Shown here piece by piece: positions 20,507 through 33,200 of a stretch of 64,000 nucleotides of DNA. The number at the start of each line of letters is the position of its first letter. Position 1 is the first letter of the stretch. The notes under the pieces were generated by a model, which was not told the DNA's origin, did not search any database, and was given only the letters and a program-made list of their open reading frames with translations. The translations under genes and the position numbers were made by a program. Source of the DNA: Massilia norwichensis (lineage in GTDB: Bacteria; Pseudomonadota; Gammaproteobacteria; Burkholderiales; Burkholderiaceae_D). Location: contig NZ_JANUGX010000007.1 of assembly GCF_024753245.1 (NCBI RefSeq), positions 120,573 to 184,572 on the forward strand. The letters run 5' to 3'.

Positions 20507-21832
20507 ATGAAGCCACCACGCTCGATGCGCGAGGCGCTGCGTCAGGAGCTGGCCGACTGGCGGCTGTGGTTCGCACGCGCGCTGGTGGTGGCGGCAGCCG
20601 TGGCGGCCGGCCTGACCGTGGTCGGTTTTACCTGGCTGGCGGAGACCGCCAGCAGCTATTTCACGGCGCTGCGCCTGCAAGCCTGGTGGGCGCCGCTGCT
20701 GGCCGCCCCGGCCGCCGCCGCCGCGGTGGTCTGGTGCACGCGGCGGTTTGCGCCGGGCGCGGCCGGTTCCGGCATCCCGCAGGTGATGGCGACGCTGGAA
20801 AAGGAAGTCGGCGATGCCGAGCGCGGGCTGTTCGTCTCGCTGCGCCTGAGCATCGCGAAAATCCTGCTGACCTCGGGCGGCCTGCTGGGCGGGCTGTCGC
20901 TGGGCCGCGAAGGGCCGTCGGTGCAGATCGCGGCGGGCATCATGCTGCAGGCGCGGCGCCTGATGCCGGTTGGCGCCCCAGTCGGCGTGCATGGCCTGCT
21001 GGTGGCCGGCGGCGCGGCCGGCATCGCAGCGGCTTTCAATACCCCGCTGGGCGGGGTGATGTTCGCGATCGAAGAGCTGGCGCGCGCCCCCGAGCGCCGC
21101 AGCAGCGGCCTGATCATCGCGGCGATCGTGCTGGCCGGCCTGGTGGCGGTGTCGGCCCACGGCAACGGCACCTATTTCGGCGTGATCCATGCGCCGACGC
21201 CAGGCCTCGGCCTGCTGCTGCCGGGACTGCTGCTGGCGGTGCTGGCGGGTCTAGCCGGCGGCCTGTTCTCGCGCCTCATGATCGCGTCGCTGTCGGGCCA
21301 TTCGCTCGACCCGTTCAGCCGCTTCCGCGCACGCCGGCCGGTGCTGTTCGCGGCCGGCTGCGGGCTGGCGGTGGCGGTGATCGGCATCGTGACCGCGGGC
21401 GCCGCCTTCGGCTCCGGCTATGGCGCCACCCGCACCATGGTCGAGGGCGCGGGGGCGATGCCGCCGGCCTATGCCTTGTTCAAGTTCCTGGCGACCTGGC
21501 TGACCAGCTGGGCCGGCGTGCCGGCCGGTATCTTCGCGCCCTCGCTGGCGATCGGCGCCGCGCTCGGCAACGACGTGGCGCTGCTGCTGTACGGTACCCA
21601 GATGCCGGCCCTGATCGCGCTCGGCATGGTCGGCTTCCTGTCGGCCGCCACCCAGGCGCCGCTGACCGCCTTCATCATCGTGATGGAGATGGTCGACGGC
21701 CATGCCATGGTGCTCAGCCTGATGGCCTGCGCTTTGGTGGCGTATGCGGTGGCGCGCGCGATCAGCCCGCCGCTGTACGCCACCCTGGCCGGCTTCCAGC
21801 TGGCGCGCCTGCCGGCCAGGCCGGTCGAGTAG
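20507..21832 (+). CDS. clcA: ClC family chloride channel / Cl-:H+ exchanger
   Basis: Homodimeric ClC transporter of 441 residues. All three anion-selectivity motifs are present: GSGIP (87-91), GREGP (133-137) with the gating Glu135, and GIFAPSLAIG near the C-terminus. The internal glutamate pair in FAIEEL (189-190) matches the proton-path Glu of exchanger-type ClCs, so H+/Cl- exchange is more likely than a passive channel. An AGGAA ribosome site supports the ATG at 20507 over one 18 bp upstream. The divergent MarR gene suggests regulation. No CBS domains are present. Confidence 0.93.
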   Translation: MKPPRSMREALRQELADWRLWFARALVVAAAVAAGLTVVGFTWLAETASSYFTALRLQAWWAPLLAAPAAAAAVVWCTRRFAPGAAGSGIPQVMATLEKEVGDAERGLFVSLRLSIAKILLTSGGLLGGLSLGREGPSVQIAAGIMLQARRLMPVGAPVGVHGLLVAGGAAGIAAAFNTPLGGVMFAIEELARAPERRSSGLIIAAIVLAGLVAVSAHGNGTYFGVIHAPTPGLGLLLPGLLLAVLAGLAGGLFSRLMIASLSGHSLDPFSRFRARRPVLFAAGCGLAVAVIGIVTAGAAFGSGYGATRTMVEGAGAMPPAYALFKFLATWLTSWAGVPAGIFAPSLAIGAALGNDVALLLYGTQMPALIALGMVGFLSAATQAPLTAFIIVMEMVDGHAMVLSLMACALVAYAVARAISPPLYATLAGFQLARLPARPVE

Positions 21833-21896
21833 CCGGAAAGCCGCGCCGGCTTCCGAAACCGGCGTCCAGGACAGACCAAGCCTGTTACCATGGGCT

Positions 21897-24734
21897 ATGT
21901 CGAAATGGATCGCGCGCATCGGCCGCGTCCGTCTGCGGCCACACGATATCGCCGCCGCCTTGACCTTGCTGGGCGGCGTTGTGATCGCTTTTGCGCTCGC
22001 CAGCGGCCTGCACGAGGCCGACAGCGAACGCGCCCGCGGCGAATTCCTCCAGCGCGCCGAGACCAATTACGCGGCGGTCGCCAATAGTTTCGGCGACGTG
22101 CTGGTCGTGCTCCAGGCCAGCAACTCCCTGTTCGAAGCGATCGGCAAGGTCGACCGTGCGCAGTTCGGCGCCTTCGTCCTGCCCCTCATGCAATCGCATC
22201 CCTACCTGGACGCGGTGGTGTTCCACCGCCTGGTCGAAGGCGCGGGGCGCGGCAGCTATGAAGCGGAGCAGGCCAGGGCAAGGCCGGGATTCCGGATACA
22301 GGCGCGTACACCCGACGGCGTCGCGCCGGCACCGCAGCGCGACCGTTACCTGGTGGCGGAATACGTCGAGCCGATGAATGGCAATGCCGGCCTGCTCGGC
22401 TTTGATGCGCTGTCCTTCGCGCCCGAGGCCCGCGCCTTCGAGCAGGCAGTCGAGAGCGGCCGTCCGGCCGCCAGCCGGCTGCTGCCGCTGTTGCAGCAAG
22501 CGGTGCAAGCGCAGCCGCAAGCGCAGCGCCAGGCTTTGGGCGTGGTCATGGTGATGCCGGTCTACCGCGGCGGCGTGGTGCCGCTGGACGCGGCGGCGCG
22601 CCGCGCGGCGGTGCTCGGCGACACCGCGGTGGTGCTCGACGTCGGCGAGCTGGTGGGGCACACGCTGGCGGGTGCCCGGCTGCTGGGCCGCGCCGGCATT
22701 GCCATCGAATTGTCCGGCCTGGGCGAGCAGGGCATGCGCACCGCCTACCGCTGGGACAGCATGGGCTGGCGCGCGGTGCCGGCCTGGCGCGGCTGGCTGG
22801 GCGAGCAGACCTTCTCGGTACAGTACCCGTTCGAAGCCGCGGGCCAGCGCTGGAATCTGCGCCTGGCCGCACGCTCGACCGACCTGGGCGGCGGCGTGGC
22901 GCCGCTGGCGGTGCTGGTGCTGGGCTGCCTGGCCAGCTTCGCCCTGGCGGCCTGGGTCCGCGTGCGCAGCCTGCGCGCCGGCCACGTCGAGGCCCTGGTC
23001 GAGCGCCGCACCGCCGACCTCGAGCAGGCGCTGACCCAGACCAACCTCTATCTGCGCGCCATCGAAGCCAGCGCCAACGTCGTGATGCTGGTGGACGCGC
23101 GCCGGCCCGGCTACCCGATCGAATACGTGAACCCGGCCTTCGAGCGCATGCGCGGCTACGGCGCCGCCGAGGCGGTGGGGCGGCGCCTGTTCGACGTCGC
23201 CGAGCGCGAACCGGACAAGGCTGCCGTGGCCGAGCTGCTGCAGGCCATGCGCGAGCGGCGCGAGGGCCACGCCACCATGCGCCTGCGCTGCAAGAGCGGC
23301 AACGAGCTGTACGCCGACGTCTATGTGGCGCCGGTGTGGGAGGGCGAGGACACGCCGGGCCACTTCGTGATCACGCAGTACGACGTCAGCACCGCCAAGC
23401 GCTACGAAGCCGAGCTGGAGGTGCGGGCACGCTACGATACCCTGACCGGCCTGGCCAACCGGGCCTTGCTGCAGGACCGCATCGAGGCCGCGATCGCGCT
23501 GGCCGGTCCGAACGACGCGGTGTGGGTGGCGGCGCTCGACCTCGACCACTTCAAGTACGTCAACGACACCCTCGGCCACGGCGCCGGGGACGAGATGCTG
23601 AAGGCGGTGGCAAGCCGGATCCTGGCCACGGTCGGGCGTGCCGACACGGTCGCGCGCACCGGCGGCGACGAGTTCGTGCTGGTGCTGCCCGGCCGCGCCG
23701 ACGAGAGCGAGGCCGCGGCCACGGTCCAGGCGGTGCTGCTGGCGCTGGCGGCGCCGCTGTCGCTGCACGGCCAGGAGCTGGTGATGACCGGCAGCGCCGG
23801 CCTTGCGGCCTGGCCGGCCGACGGCCTCGATGGCCCGACCCTGATCCAGCACGCCGAGGTGGCCATGTACCGGGCCAAGGACCTCGGCCGCAATGCGGTC
23901 CAGTTCTACACGCCGGCGATGAATGCCCGGGCACGCGAACGGATGGCGCTGGAGGGCGCGCTGCGCAGCGCGCTGACCCAGGGCGAGTTCGAGCTGCACT
24001 ACCAGCCCCAGGTCGACCTCGAGAGCGGCGCGGTGGTCGGGCTGGAAGCGCTGATCCGCTGGCGCCACCCGAGCCTGGGCCTGGTGCGGCCGGACCGCTT
24101 CATCCACCTGGCCGAAGAGACCGGGCTGATCGTCCCGATCGGGGCCTGGGTGCTGCGCACCGCCTGCCGCCAGAGCTGCGAATGGCAGCATGCCGGCCTG
24201 GGGCCGCTGCGCATCGCTGTCAACCTGTCGGCGCGGCAGTTCGCCCAGCCCGGCCTGGCGCGCGACATCCAGCGCGTGCTGGACGAGACCGGCCTGGCGC
24301 CGACCTGCCTCGAAATCGAGCTGACCGAGAGCCTGGTGATGGAGGACGTCGAGGGCGCGATCCGGACCATGGGCGAACTCAAGCTGATGGGGGTGAAACT
24401 GTCGATCGACGACTTCGGCACCGGCTACTCCAGCCTGTCCTACCTGCGCCGCTTCCCGGTGGACGTGCTGAAGATCGACCGCTCGTTTGTCCGCGACATT
24501 CCCGGCAGCGAGGACGACGCCGCGATGGTCTCGGCGATCATCGAACTGGCGCGCGGGCTGCGCATGCGGGTGATTGCGGAAGGCGTGGAAACCGAGGCCC
24601 AGCTCGACTACCTGAAACGGCGCGGCTGCGACGAGGTACAGGGCCACGTGTATGCACAGGCGGCCTCGCGCGCCGACGTCGAGGCCTTGCTGCGCACCGG
24701 CCGCCACGTCAAGCCGCAGACCGTGAGCGCCTGA
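21897..24734 (+). CDS. CHASE-PAS-GGDEF-EAL membrane c-di-GMP protein
   Basis: Inner-membrane bifunctional diguanylate cyclase/phosphodiesterase candidate of 945 residues. Order: first helix (about 20-40), CHASE-type periplasmic sensor (about 60-330), second helix (about 345), PAS (about 385-510), GGDEF (about 515-680, intact GGDEF at 589-593) and EAL (about 695-940, EAL at 717). The I-site position before GGDEF reads GRAD rather than RxxD, so product inhibition is probably lost. EAL signatures such as DDFGTGYSSL and the late EGVET are intact. The ATG at 21897 leaves a 64-bp gap after clcA, which contains a hairpin without a T-run. Confidence 0.92.
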   Translation: MSKWIARIGRVRLRPHDIAAALTLLGGVVIAFALASGLHEADSERARGEFLQRAETNYAAVANSFGDVLVVLQASNSLFEAIGKVDRAQFGAFVLPLMQSHPYLDAVVFHRLVEGAGRGSYEAEQARARPGFRIQARTPDGVAPAPQRDRYLVAEYVEPMNGNAGLLGFDALSFAPEARAFEQAVESGRPAASRLLPLLQQAVQAQPQAQRQALGVVMVMPVYRGGVVPLDAAARRAAVLGDTAVVLDVGELVGHTLAGARLLGRAGIAIELSGLGEQGMRTAYRWDSMGWRAVPAWRGWLGEQTFSVQYPFEAAGQRWNLRLAARSTDLGGGVAPLAVLVLGCLASFALAAWVRVRSLRAGHVEALVERRTADLEQALTQTNLYLRAIEASANVVMLVDARRPGYPIEYVNPAFERMRGYGAAEAVGRRLFDVAEREPDKAAVAELLQAMRERREGHATMRLRCKSGNELYADVYVAPVWEGEDTPGHFVITQYDVSTAKRYEAELEVRARYDTLTGLANRALLQDRIEAAIALAGPNDAVWVAALDLDHFKYVNDTLGHGAGDEMLKAVASRILATVGRADTVARTGGDEFVLVLPGRADESEAAATVQAVLLALAAPLSLHGQELVMTGSAGLAAWPADGLDGPTLIQHAEVAMYRAKDLGRNAVQFYTPAMNARARERMALEGALRSALTQGEFELHYQPQVDLESGAVVGLEALIRWRHPSLGLVRPDRFIHLAEETGLIVPIGAWVLRTACRQSCEWQHAGLGPLRIAVNLSARQFAQPGLARDIQRVLDETGLAPTCLEIELTESLVMEDVEGAIRTMGELKLMGVKLSIDDFGTGYSSLSYLRRFPVDVLKIDRSFVRDIPGSEDDAAMVSAIIELARGLRMRVIAEGVETEAQLDYLKRRGCDEVQGHVYAQAASRADVEALLRTGRHVKPQTVSA

Positions 24735-24828
24735 CAAAGCGGCGTGAAAGCGGTCTGGCGCACCGTGAATTCGCAAGCCCTCGGCTATACTTGCGGCGGG
24801 TACCAACAGGAGCAGGCAGGAACACAAC

Positions 24829-27288
<2,460 letters not shown>

Positions 27289-27317
27289 TACACCGTCGCT
27301 CCCACCTTACTACCGTC

Positions 27318-27337
27318 GTTCCCGCGAAAGCGGGAAC
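27318..27337. repeat. REP-like inverted repeat
   Basis: GTTCCCGC-GAAA-GCGGGAAC, a perfect 8-bp stem with a GAAA loop. It belongs to the same CCCGC/GCGGG sequence class as the tandem repeat at 43921 and is typical of dispersed intergenic repeats in betaproteobacteria. Confidence 0.7.
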
Positions 27338-27406
27338 CGATGCTGAACAAATGACACCGGTACGGCGTTCCCGCCGAGGTTGATGGGTGATGCGGACGCG
27401 GGCACG

Positions 27407-27440
27407 GGGTGCCCGCCCTACCAACGTAGGGTGGGCACCC
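27407..27440. repeat. Long hairpin repeat between PBP and SDR genes
   Basis: Two 15-base arms, 27407-27421 and 27426-27440, around loop CAAC pair with one G-T wobble. The right half can also fold with TGCCCAC at 27443-27449. The genes on either side converge, so it may serve as a transcription barrier for both. No T-run is present. Confidence 0.65.
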
Positions 27441-27461
27441 TGTGCCCACGTGCCCGTCCGC

Positions 27462-28340
27462 TTACAGAATCGGCGTACCGCCAGTAACAGCGATGCGCGC
27501 CCCCGACACGTAACTGGCCTCGTTCGACGCCAGCATCACATACACCGGCGCCAGCTCGGCCGGCTGGCCGGCCCGCTTCATCGGCGTTTGCTGGCCGAAG
27601 CTCGCCACCTGGTCCGGCGGCATGGTGGAGGGAATCAGCGGGGTCCAGATCGGCCCCGGCGCCACCGAGTTCACGCGAATGCCCTTTTCGGCCAGCAGCT
27701 GGGCCAGGCCGGCCGTGAAGTTGGCGATCGCACCCTTGGTGGTGGCGTAGGCCAGCAGGGTCGGCTTGGGATTGTCCGAGTTGATCGAGGTGGTGTTGAT
27801 GATCGAGGCGCCGGGCTGCATGTGCTTGACCGCCGCCTTGCAGATGTGGAACATCGCATCGATGTTGACGGCGAAGGTATGGCGCCATTCCTCGTCGGGG
27901 ATGTCCTCGATCGATTCGTGGGTCATCTGGAAGGCGGCATTATTCACCAGCACGTCGATGCGGCCGAATTCCTGCACCGCGCGGTCCACCAGCGCGCGGC
28001 AGTGCGCCGGATCGGCCAGGTCGCCGGGCACCAGCACCGCCTTGCGGCCGGCTTCCTTCACCAGACGCTCGGTTTCCTTGGCATCCTCGTGCTCGTTCAG
28101 GTAGGCGATCAGCACGTCCGCCCCCTCGCGCGCGAAGGCCAGGGCGACCGCGCGGCCGATGCCGCTGTCGGCGCCGGTGATCAGGGCCTTCTTGTCGGCC
28201 AGGCGGCCGTGGCCGACATAGCTCGATTCGCCGTGGTCGGCCTTGGGCGTCAGCTGGGCCTCGGTACCCGGCGGGGTCTGCTGCGGAGTTTGCGCCTGGG
28301 CCTTCTGCTGGTTCTGCTGTTGCGACTGCTGCTGGGACAT
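27462..28340 (-). CDS. SDR family oxidoreductase, YghA-like, with Q-rich N-terminus
   Basis: NAD(P)-dependent short-chain dehydrogenase of 292 residues, cytoplasmic. It has the cofactor motif TGADSGIG (55-62), NNAA (133-136) and the catalytic Tyr198/Lys202 in YATTK. It resembles the YghA/YdaD branch of general-stress SDRs. The first 25 residues are almost pure Gln (MSQQQSQQQNQQKAQ), an extension not needed for catalysis. GGAGGATTT before the ATG is a good ribosome site. It is followed upstream in the same direction by an MscS channel and a DUF3606 protein, which supports a stress role. Confidence 0.92.
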   Translation of the reverse strand: MSQQQSQQQNQQKAQAQTPQQTPPGTEAQLTPKADHGESSYVGHGRLADKKALITGADSGIGRAVALAFAREGADVLIAYLNEHEDAKETERLVKEAGRKAVLVPGDLADPAHCRALVDRAVQEFGRIDVLVNNAAFQMTHESIEDIPDEEWRHTFAVNIDAMFHICKAAVKHMQPGASIINTTSINSDNPKPTLLAYATTKGAIANFTAGLAQLLAEKGIRVNSVAPGPIWTPLIPSTMPPDQVASFGQQTPMKRAGQPAELAPVYVMLASNEASYVSGARIAVTGGTPIL

Positions 28341-28448
28341 AAATCCTCCATCGAAAGCGTGGGCTTGCGATTCTAGGCGCGCCGGCCGGGCAGCGGCGCC
28401 AGACTGCCGCCCGGCAATCAGCCTGGTGGATGGCGCCCGCCGCGGCGC

Positions 28449-29594
28449 TCAGGGCATGGGCCGCGCCTGCGGTTTGCCGCGGCCGTCGGGCCGCTTCACC
28501 TCGACGGCGTCGTTGGCCGCCTGCTCGGCGCCGCCGCCCTCGTTCAGGATCAGCTGCTGGGCGCGCGGCGCGGTCGAGACCCCGAGCTCGCGGAACAGCT
28601 GCATCGCCTCCAGCAGCACCTGCTGCTGGGTCTTGAGGTAGAGGCTGAAGTCGGCGTCGCTCAGGTTGTAGACGATGTCGTACTCGATGAAGTTCTGGTC
28701 CAGCACGGTCAGGTTGACGTGGTCCAGCTTCACCTTGTCCTTGGTTTCGATGATGGCGGACAGGCGCGGCGGCAGCTTGGCCGCCAGCTCCGGCGGCGTG
28801 GCCGGGTTGATGCGCAGCGCGAACTGCACGCGGCGGGTGGTCATGCGCTTGAAGTTGTGGACCGTCTTGCGCAGCAGCTCGGCGTTGGCGATCACGATCT
28901 GTTCGCCGGACAGCGCGCGGATGCGGGTGGTCTTCAGGCCCACGTGCTCGACGGTGCCCGAGAATTCCGGCACCGAGACGTAGTCGCCGACCTCGAAGGG
29001 CTTGTCCACCGCGATCGACAGCGAGGCGAACAGGTCGCCGAGGATGTTCTGCACCGCCAGCGCGACCGCGACACCGCCGATGCCCAGGCTGGCCACGAAG
29101 GTCGTGACGTTGATGCCCAGGTTGGCCAGCATCGCCAGCAGGAACACGGTCCACACGCTCCACTGCAAAGCCCAGATCATCAGCGTGTGCGCCACCGTGA
29201 CCTGTTCGTTTTCCTTGTTCTTGCCGTGGATGCGGAAGTAGCGATGTGCCGTCACCGCGATCGCGCGGTGCAGCCATAGGGCGAGCTGGGCGCCGAGGGT
29301 CAGGAACCACAGGTGGCCGACCCGCACGTTCCAGGGCGGCGGCAGGTCGAGCACCGAGACGCCGATCAGCAGCGAGGTCGCCAGTATCGCCAGGTTGCTG
29401 GTCCTGGCCAGCGTGTGGCGCAGGACGTCGACGATGGGCCGCTGGGCGGTTTCGCCGTCCAGCTGGTTGAGGCGGCGCCGGAACAGCACCACGGCGCCGT
29501 GGATCAGGAAGAAGCTGAGCACCGCGGCGCCGATCGCAAAGGCGGCGTTGGTCCAGCTGATGTCGAGGGATGTGAAATAGCCGCGGATATCCAT
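28449..29594 (-). CDS. MscS family mechanosensitive ion channel
   Basis: Small-conductance mechanosensitive channel of 381 residues in the inner membrane, opening on membrane tension to release osmolytes. Four or five N-terminal helices precede the pore helix and beta domain, with the family signature GIGGVAVALAVQNILGDLF and KPFEVGDYV. A C-terminal extension ends in a basic, proline-containing tail. AAGGAG lies ahead of the ATG. A second family member sits at 53108, also next to a small stress protein. Confidence 0.93.
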   Translation of the reverse strand: MDIRGYFTSLDISWTNAAFAIGAAVLSFFLIHGAVVLFRRRLNQLDGETAQRPIVDVLRHTLARTSNLAILATSLLIGVSVLDLPPPWNVRVGHLWFLTLGAQLALWLHRAIAVTAHRYFRIHGKNKENEQVTVAHTLMIWALQWSVWTVFLLAMLANLGINVTTFVASLGIGGVAVALAVQNILGDLFASLSIAVDKPFEVGDYVSVPEFSGTVEHVGLKTTRIRALSGEQIVIANAELLRKTVHNFKRMTTRRVQFALRINPATPPELAAKLPPRLSAIIETKDKVKLDHVNLTVLDQNFIEYDIVYNLSDADFSLYLKTQQQVLLEAMQLFRELGVSTAPRAQQLILNEGGGAEQAANDAVEVKRPDGRGKPQARPMP

Positions 29595-29640
29595 TGGGCT
29601 CCTTTCGAATCGGTACGTGGGGTAAAGGGCAGGGCAAAAC

Positions 29641-29672
29641 GGGGCGGAACAGGGCGGAACAGGGCGGGACAG
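29641..29672. repeat. Three 10-bp tandem repeats
   Basis: The unit GGGCGGAACA recurs three times with minor change between the MscS and DUF3606 genes. It is too short to interpret; slippage or a GC-rich spacer is the simplest reading. Confidence 0.5.
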
Positions 29673-29815
29673 GCCCTGAGCCCGCGTGCGGCGAAACGGC
29701 TTGCGCGGATGGCGGCAGCCCGGTCGGCCTGCACAGCCGGGTGGACGCGCGCTGCGCCCATCCGGCTGGACACGCCTGTTCGAAGCGCCGTTGCCGGCGC
29801 CCGGGTGCGACGTGC

Positions 29816-29998
29816 TTAGTGCTTGGTCCGCAGATGCTGGCGAACGGCTTCGGCGCTGTTGCCGGCTTTCTTCACGGCCTGCTGCAGTTCTTCCTCGGAG
29901 ACGCCCAGTGCCTTGGTCCAGTACTGGATCTCGTGCTTCTCATGCAGGTTGATGCGGGCGCGGTCTTGGGCACCGCGGTTTTGCAGATTGTCGGACAT
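29816..29998 (-). CDS. DUF3606 domain-containing small protein
   Basis: Sixty-residue protein matching the DUF3606 pattern: RGAQDRARINLHEKHEIQYW, then a helical half with VSEEELQQAVKKAG. The function of the family is unknown; members are often near stress genes in proteobacteria. AAGGAG eight bases before the ATG gives a strong ribosome site. It lies upstream of the MscS and SDR genes on the same strand but is separated from MscS by about 220 bp, so it may have its own transcript. Confidence 0.88.
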   Translation of the reverse strand: MSDNLQNRGAQDRARINLHEKHEIQYWTKALGVSEEELQQAVKKAGNSAEAVRQHLRTKH

Positions 29999-30248
29999 GA
30001 TGGGCTCCTTTATTCACACGTTACGGGTCCAGCGTGCCATCGGGCGCAGCCGTATTCCGTTCGCTGCCTAACCTTGAGTAACTATATTTGCTATCGAAAA
30101 AAGTTCCCATGCGTCAGCAATATGCGTTGAGCCTGATCAGGAAACCCAGCAATACCAGCATGGTTTGGCGAGCCCGGCAGTACGATCAAAGCGATGTCTG
30201 CACCACATTGGTGCAAATCGGCAACTTTCCAACATCCCGGAGGCAGCC

Positions 30249-33200
30249 ATGCAACATCGCAATCCCGGTGGTCTTTCCACCCGCAAGACTCTCCTTGCCG
30301 TCGCCGCCACGGCCTTCCTTCTCTCGGCCTGCCAGTTGCAGGGCGGCGGCCGCGTCGACCAGCTGAACGATCTGCGCGGTCCGACCCAGGACTACCGGGT
30401 CGAGCTGCGCGAAGGCACCAACATGGCGGCTTCGCCCTCGCCGGACGGCCGCCGCATCGTGTTCTCGGCGCAGGGCGCGCTGTGGATCATTCCCGCCGGC
30501 GGCGGCACCGCCACCCGCATCACCGACTGGCACCTGGAGCCGACCGCGCCGGTGTGGTCGCCCGACGGCAAGCGCATCGCCTTCCAGAACTACGCCCCGG
30601 AAGGCAATTACCACATCTGGACCATCGATCCGGACGGCCGCCACGCGGAAGAGCTGACCACCGGCCCGAACGACGACCGCGAGCCGGCCTGGACACCGGA
30701 CGGCAGCGCGCTCGTGTTCTCATCCGACCGCAGCAACGACGGCCAGTACAAGATCTGGACCGTGCCCGCGGCCGGCGGTCCGCCGCAGCAGGTCACGACC
30801 GGGCCGGGTGCCGAGAGCAATCCAGTGGTGTCGCCGGACGGCGCCACACTGGCCTATGTGGATGGGGCCAACGTGGTGACGCGGGCGCTGGCCGGCGGCA
30901 CCCCGGCGATCGTCGCGCCGGGCACCGCGCCGGCCTGGCTGCCGGACGGCAGCGGTCTGGTCTACCAGAACGCGGACCGTCAGCTGGTACTCCGTGGCAC
31001 CCAGGTCACCAGCGGCGAAGACATCTTCCCGTTCCCGGTGCGGTACCTAGCAGACGGCCGCTTCCTGTACACCGCCGACGGCCATATCCGGGTACGCGAC
31101 GCCGCCGGCGCGAGCCCCAGGGACATCGGTTTCCGCGCCGAGCTGCTGCTGCGCCGCCCCGACTTTTCGCACCGCAAGGACCGCCAGTTCGACAACTTCG
31201 GGCAGCGCCAGGTCCAGGGCATCAGTGCCCCGGTGCTGTCGCCGGACGGCCAGAGCATCGCCTTCGTGGCGCTGAACGACGTCTGGGTGATGCGCATCGG
31301 CGAAGCGCCGCGCCGCCTCACCAACGACCGCGACCGCGACATCAGCCCGCAGTGGACGGCGGATGGTACGGCGGTCTATTTCTCGACCGAGCGCGGCAAC
31401 GCCGGCCAGCTGGCGGTCGACCAGGTCGACGTCGCCACCGGCGCGCGCACCCGTCTGGCGGCGATCCCGGGCCGCTCGATGGCGCTGCCCAAGCTGTCGC
31501 CGACCGGGGATCGGATCGCCTACACGACCCTGTCCGGCCAGCTCGAGATCTGGAACCGCGCCACCGGGACCTTCCAGGTGATCGCGCCGGCCGTCGGCAG
31601 CCAGGTCAGCACGCCGCAGTGGCTGCCGGACGGCCAGCGCATCCTGCTGGTCGACAACGAGCGCATCAACAACCGCTTCCGCGAGGGCTACAACAAGCTG
31701 CGCGTGATCGACCTCGCCACCGGCCAGGGCCGTTTCTACGCGGTCGCGCCGGCACCGCGCCAGATCTCCGAGCGCGACGAGGGCGCCGCGGTGCTGTCGC
31801 CGGATGGCACGCGGGTCGCCTTCATCATGGACTCGCTGCTGCACGTGATGTCGCTGAACCCGGACGGTTCGCCCGCCGGTCCGGCGCGCCAGGTCACCAG
31901 CGAACCGGCCGACCTGCCATCCTGGGGCGGCAACGACACGCTGCTGTACAAGTCGGCCAACCGGATCCGGGTCGTCAACGCCAATGGCGGCGGCGCGCGC
32001 GATGTGGCGGTGAACCTGCAATGGCGCCAGGCCGCACCAAGCGGCACCACCCTGATCCGCGCCGGCGCGCTGTGGGATGGCCTGGCGCCGACCCTGCGCT
32101 ACGACGTCGACATCCTGGTGCGCCAGAACCGCATCGCCTGGGTGCGGCCGCACCAGGCCGGGTCCGAAGCCCAGGCCGAGCGCTTCATCGATGCCAGCGG
32201 GCTGACCGTGATGCCGGGCCTGATCGAAACCCACATCCACCCGCTCACGCTGTACCAGGGCGGGCAGGTGGGCCAATGGCTGCCGCTGATGCTGTCCTAT
32301 GGCCTGACCACCGGCCAGTCGGTGGGCGGCCCGCTGCACCAGAGCATCGAGCTGCGCGAGTCGCTGGAGTCCGGCAACCTGATCGGGCCGCGCCTGTTCG
32401 TCTCGCCGCCGCTGTGGGAAGGCAACCGTTTGTTCTACCACTTCGCGCGGACCCTGCGCACCCCAGGCGTCGCCGACATCGAGATCGCCAAGGCCAAGGC
32501 CATGGACGCCGACTTCCTGAAGTCCTATGTGCGGGCGCCGATCCCGATCATGAGCCGCATCGCCCAGGGCGCGCTCGACCTCGGCGTGCCGAGCGGCACC
32601 CACCCGATCGAGCCCGGCGCCGCCACCGGCATCGCCGGCACGACGCACCTGAGCGCCACGCAGCGCATGGGCTACAGCTGGTCGAAGTCGGCCGCGCGCG
32701 CGATCACCTACCAGGACGCCTACGACACCTACGGCAAGGGCAACTTCCACCTGATCGACACGCTGTTCTCGGCCGCCGCGCTGGCGGGGCAGGACCCGGG
32801 CATCGTCACCGATCCGCGCTTCATCCTGGTGCCGCCGAACTTCGTGGCCGGCCTGCAGAACGCCACGCCGCCGACCGCGGCCCAGCTCAGCGGGATCGTC
32901 AACGATGCCACCCAGCAGGCGAAAGTGGTGGCGGCAGGGGGCCTGGTTGCGAACGGCACCGATTCGCCGCTGGTGGTGCCGGGCATCCAGCTGCACCTGA
33001 ACCTGCGCGCCGCCGGCCTCGTGCTCGGCAATTACACGGCGCTGCAGACGGTGACGATCAACGCGGCGAAGATGGCGCTGGTCGACAAGGACCTGGGCTC
33101 GGTGGAGCCGGGCAAGCTGGCCGACCTGATCGCGGTGCGCGGCAATCCGCTGTCCGACCTGCGCGCGGCGGCGGCGGTGGAGGTGGTGATGAAGAATGGC

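Noticed and set aside
16953..20576. Very long open frame on the minus strand (about 1200 codons)
   Set aside because: It is antisense to the phosphoesterase, antiporter and ligase genes, has biased Arg/Gln/His-rich composition and no domain. It is a by-product of high-GC codon use.
21835..21857. Hairpin after the ClC gene as a terminator
   Set aside because: The stem has a bulge and no T-run follows, so it is not supported as a terminator.
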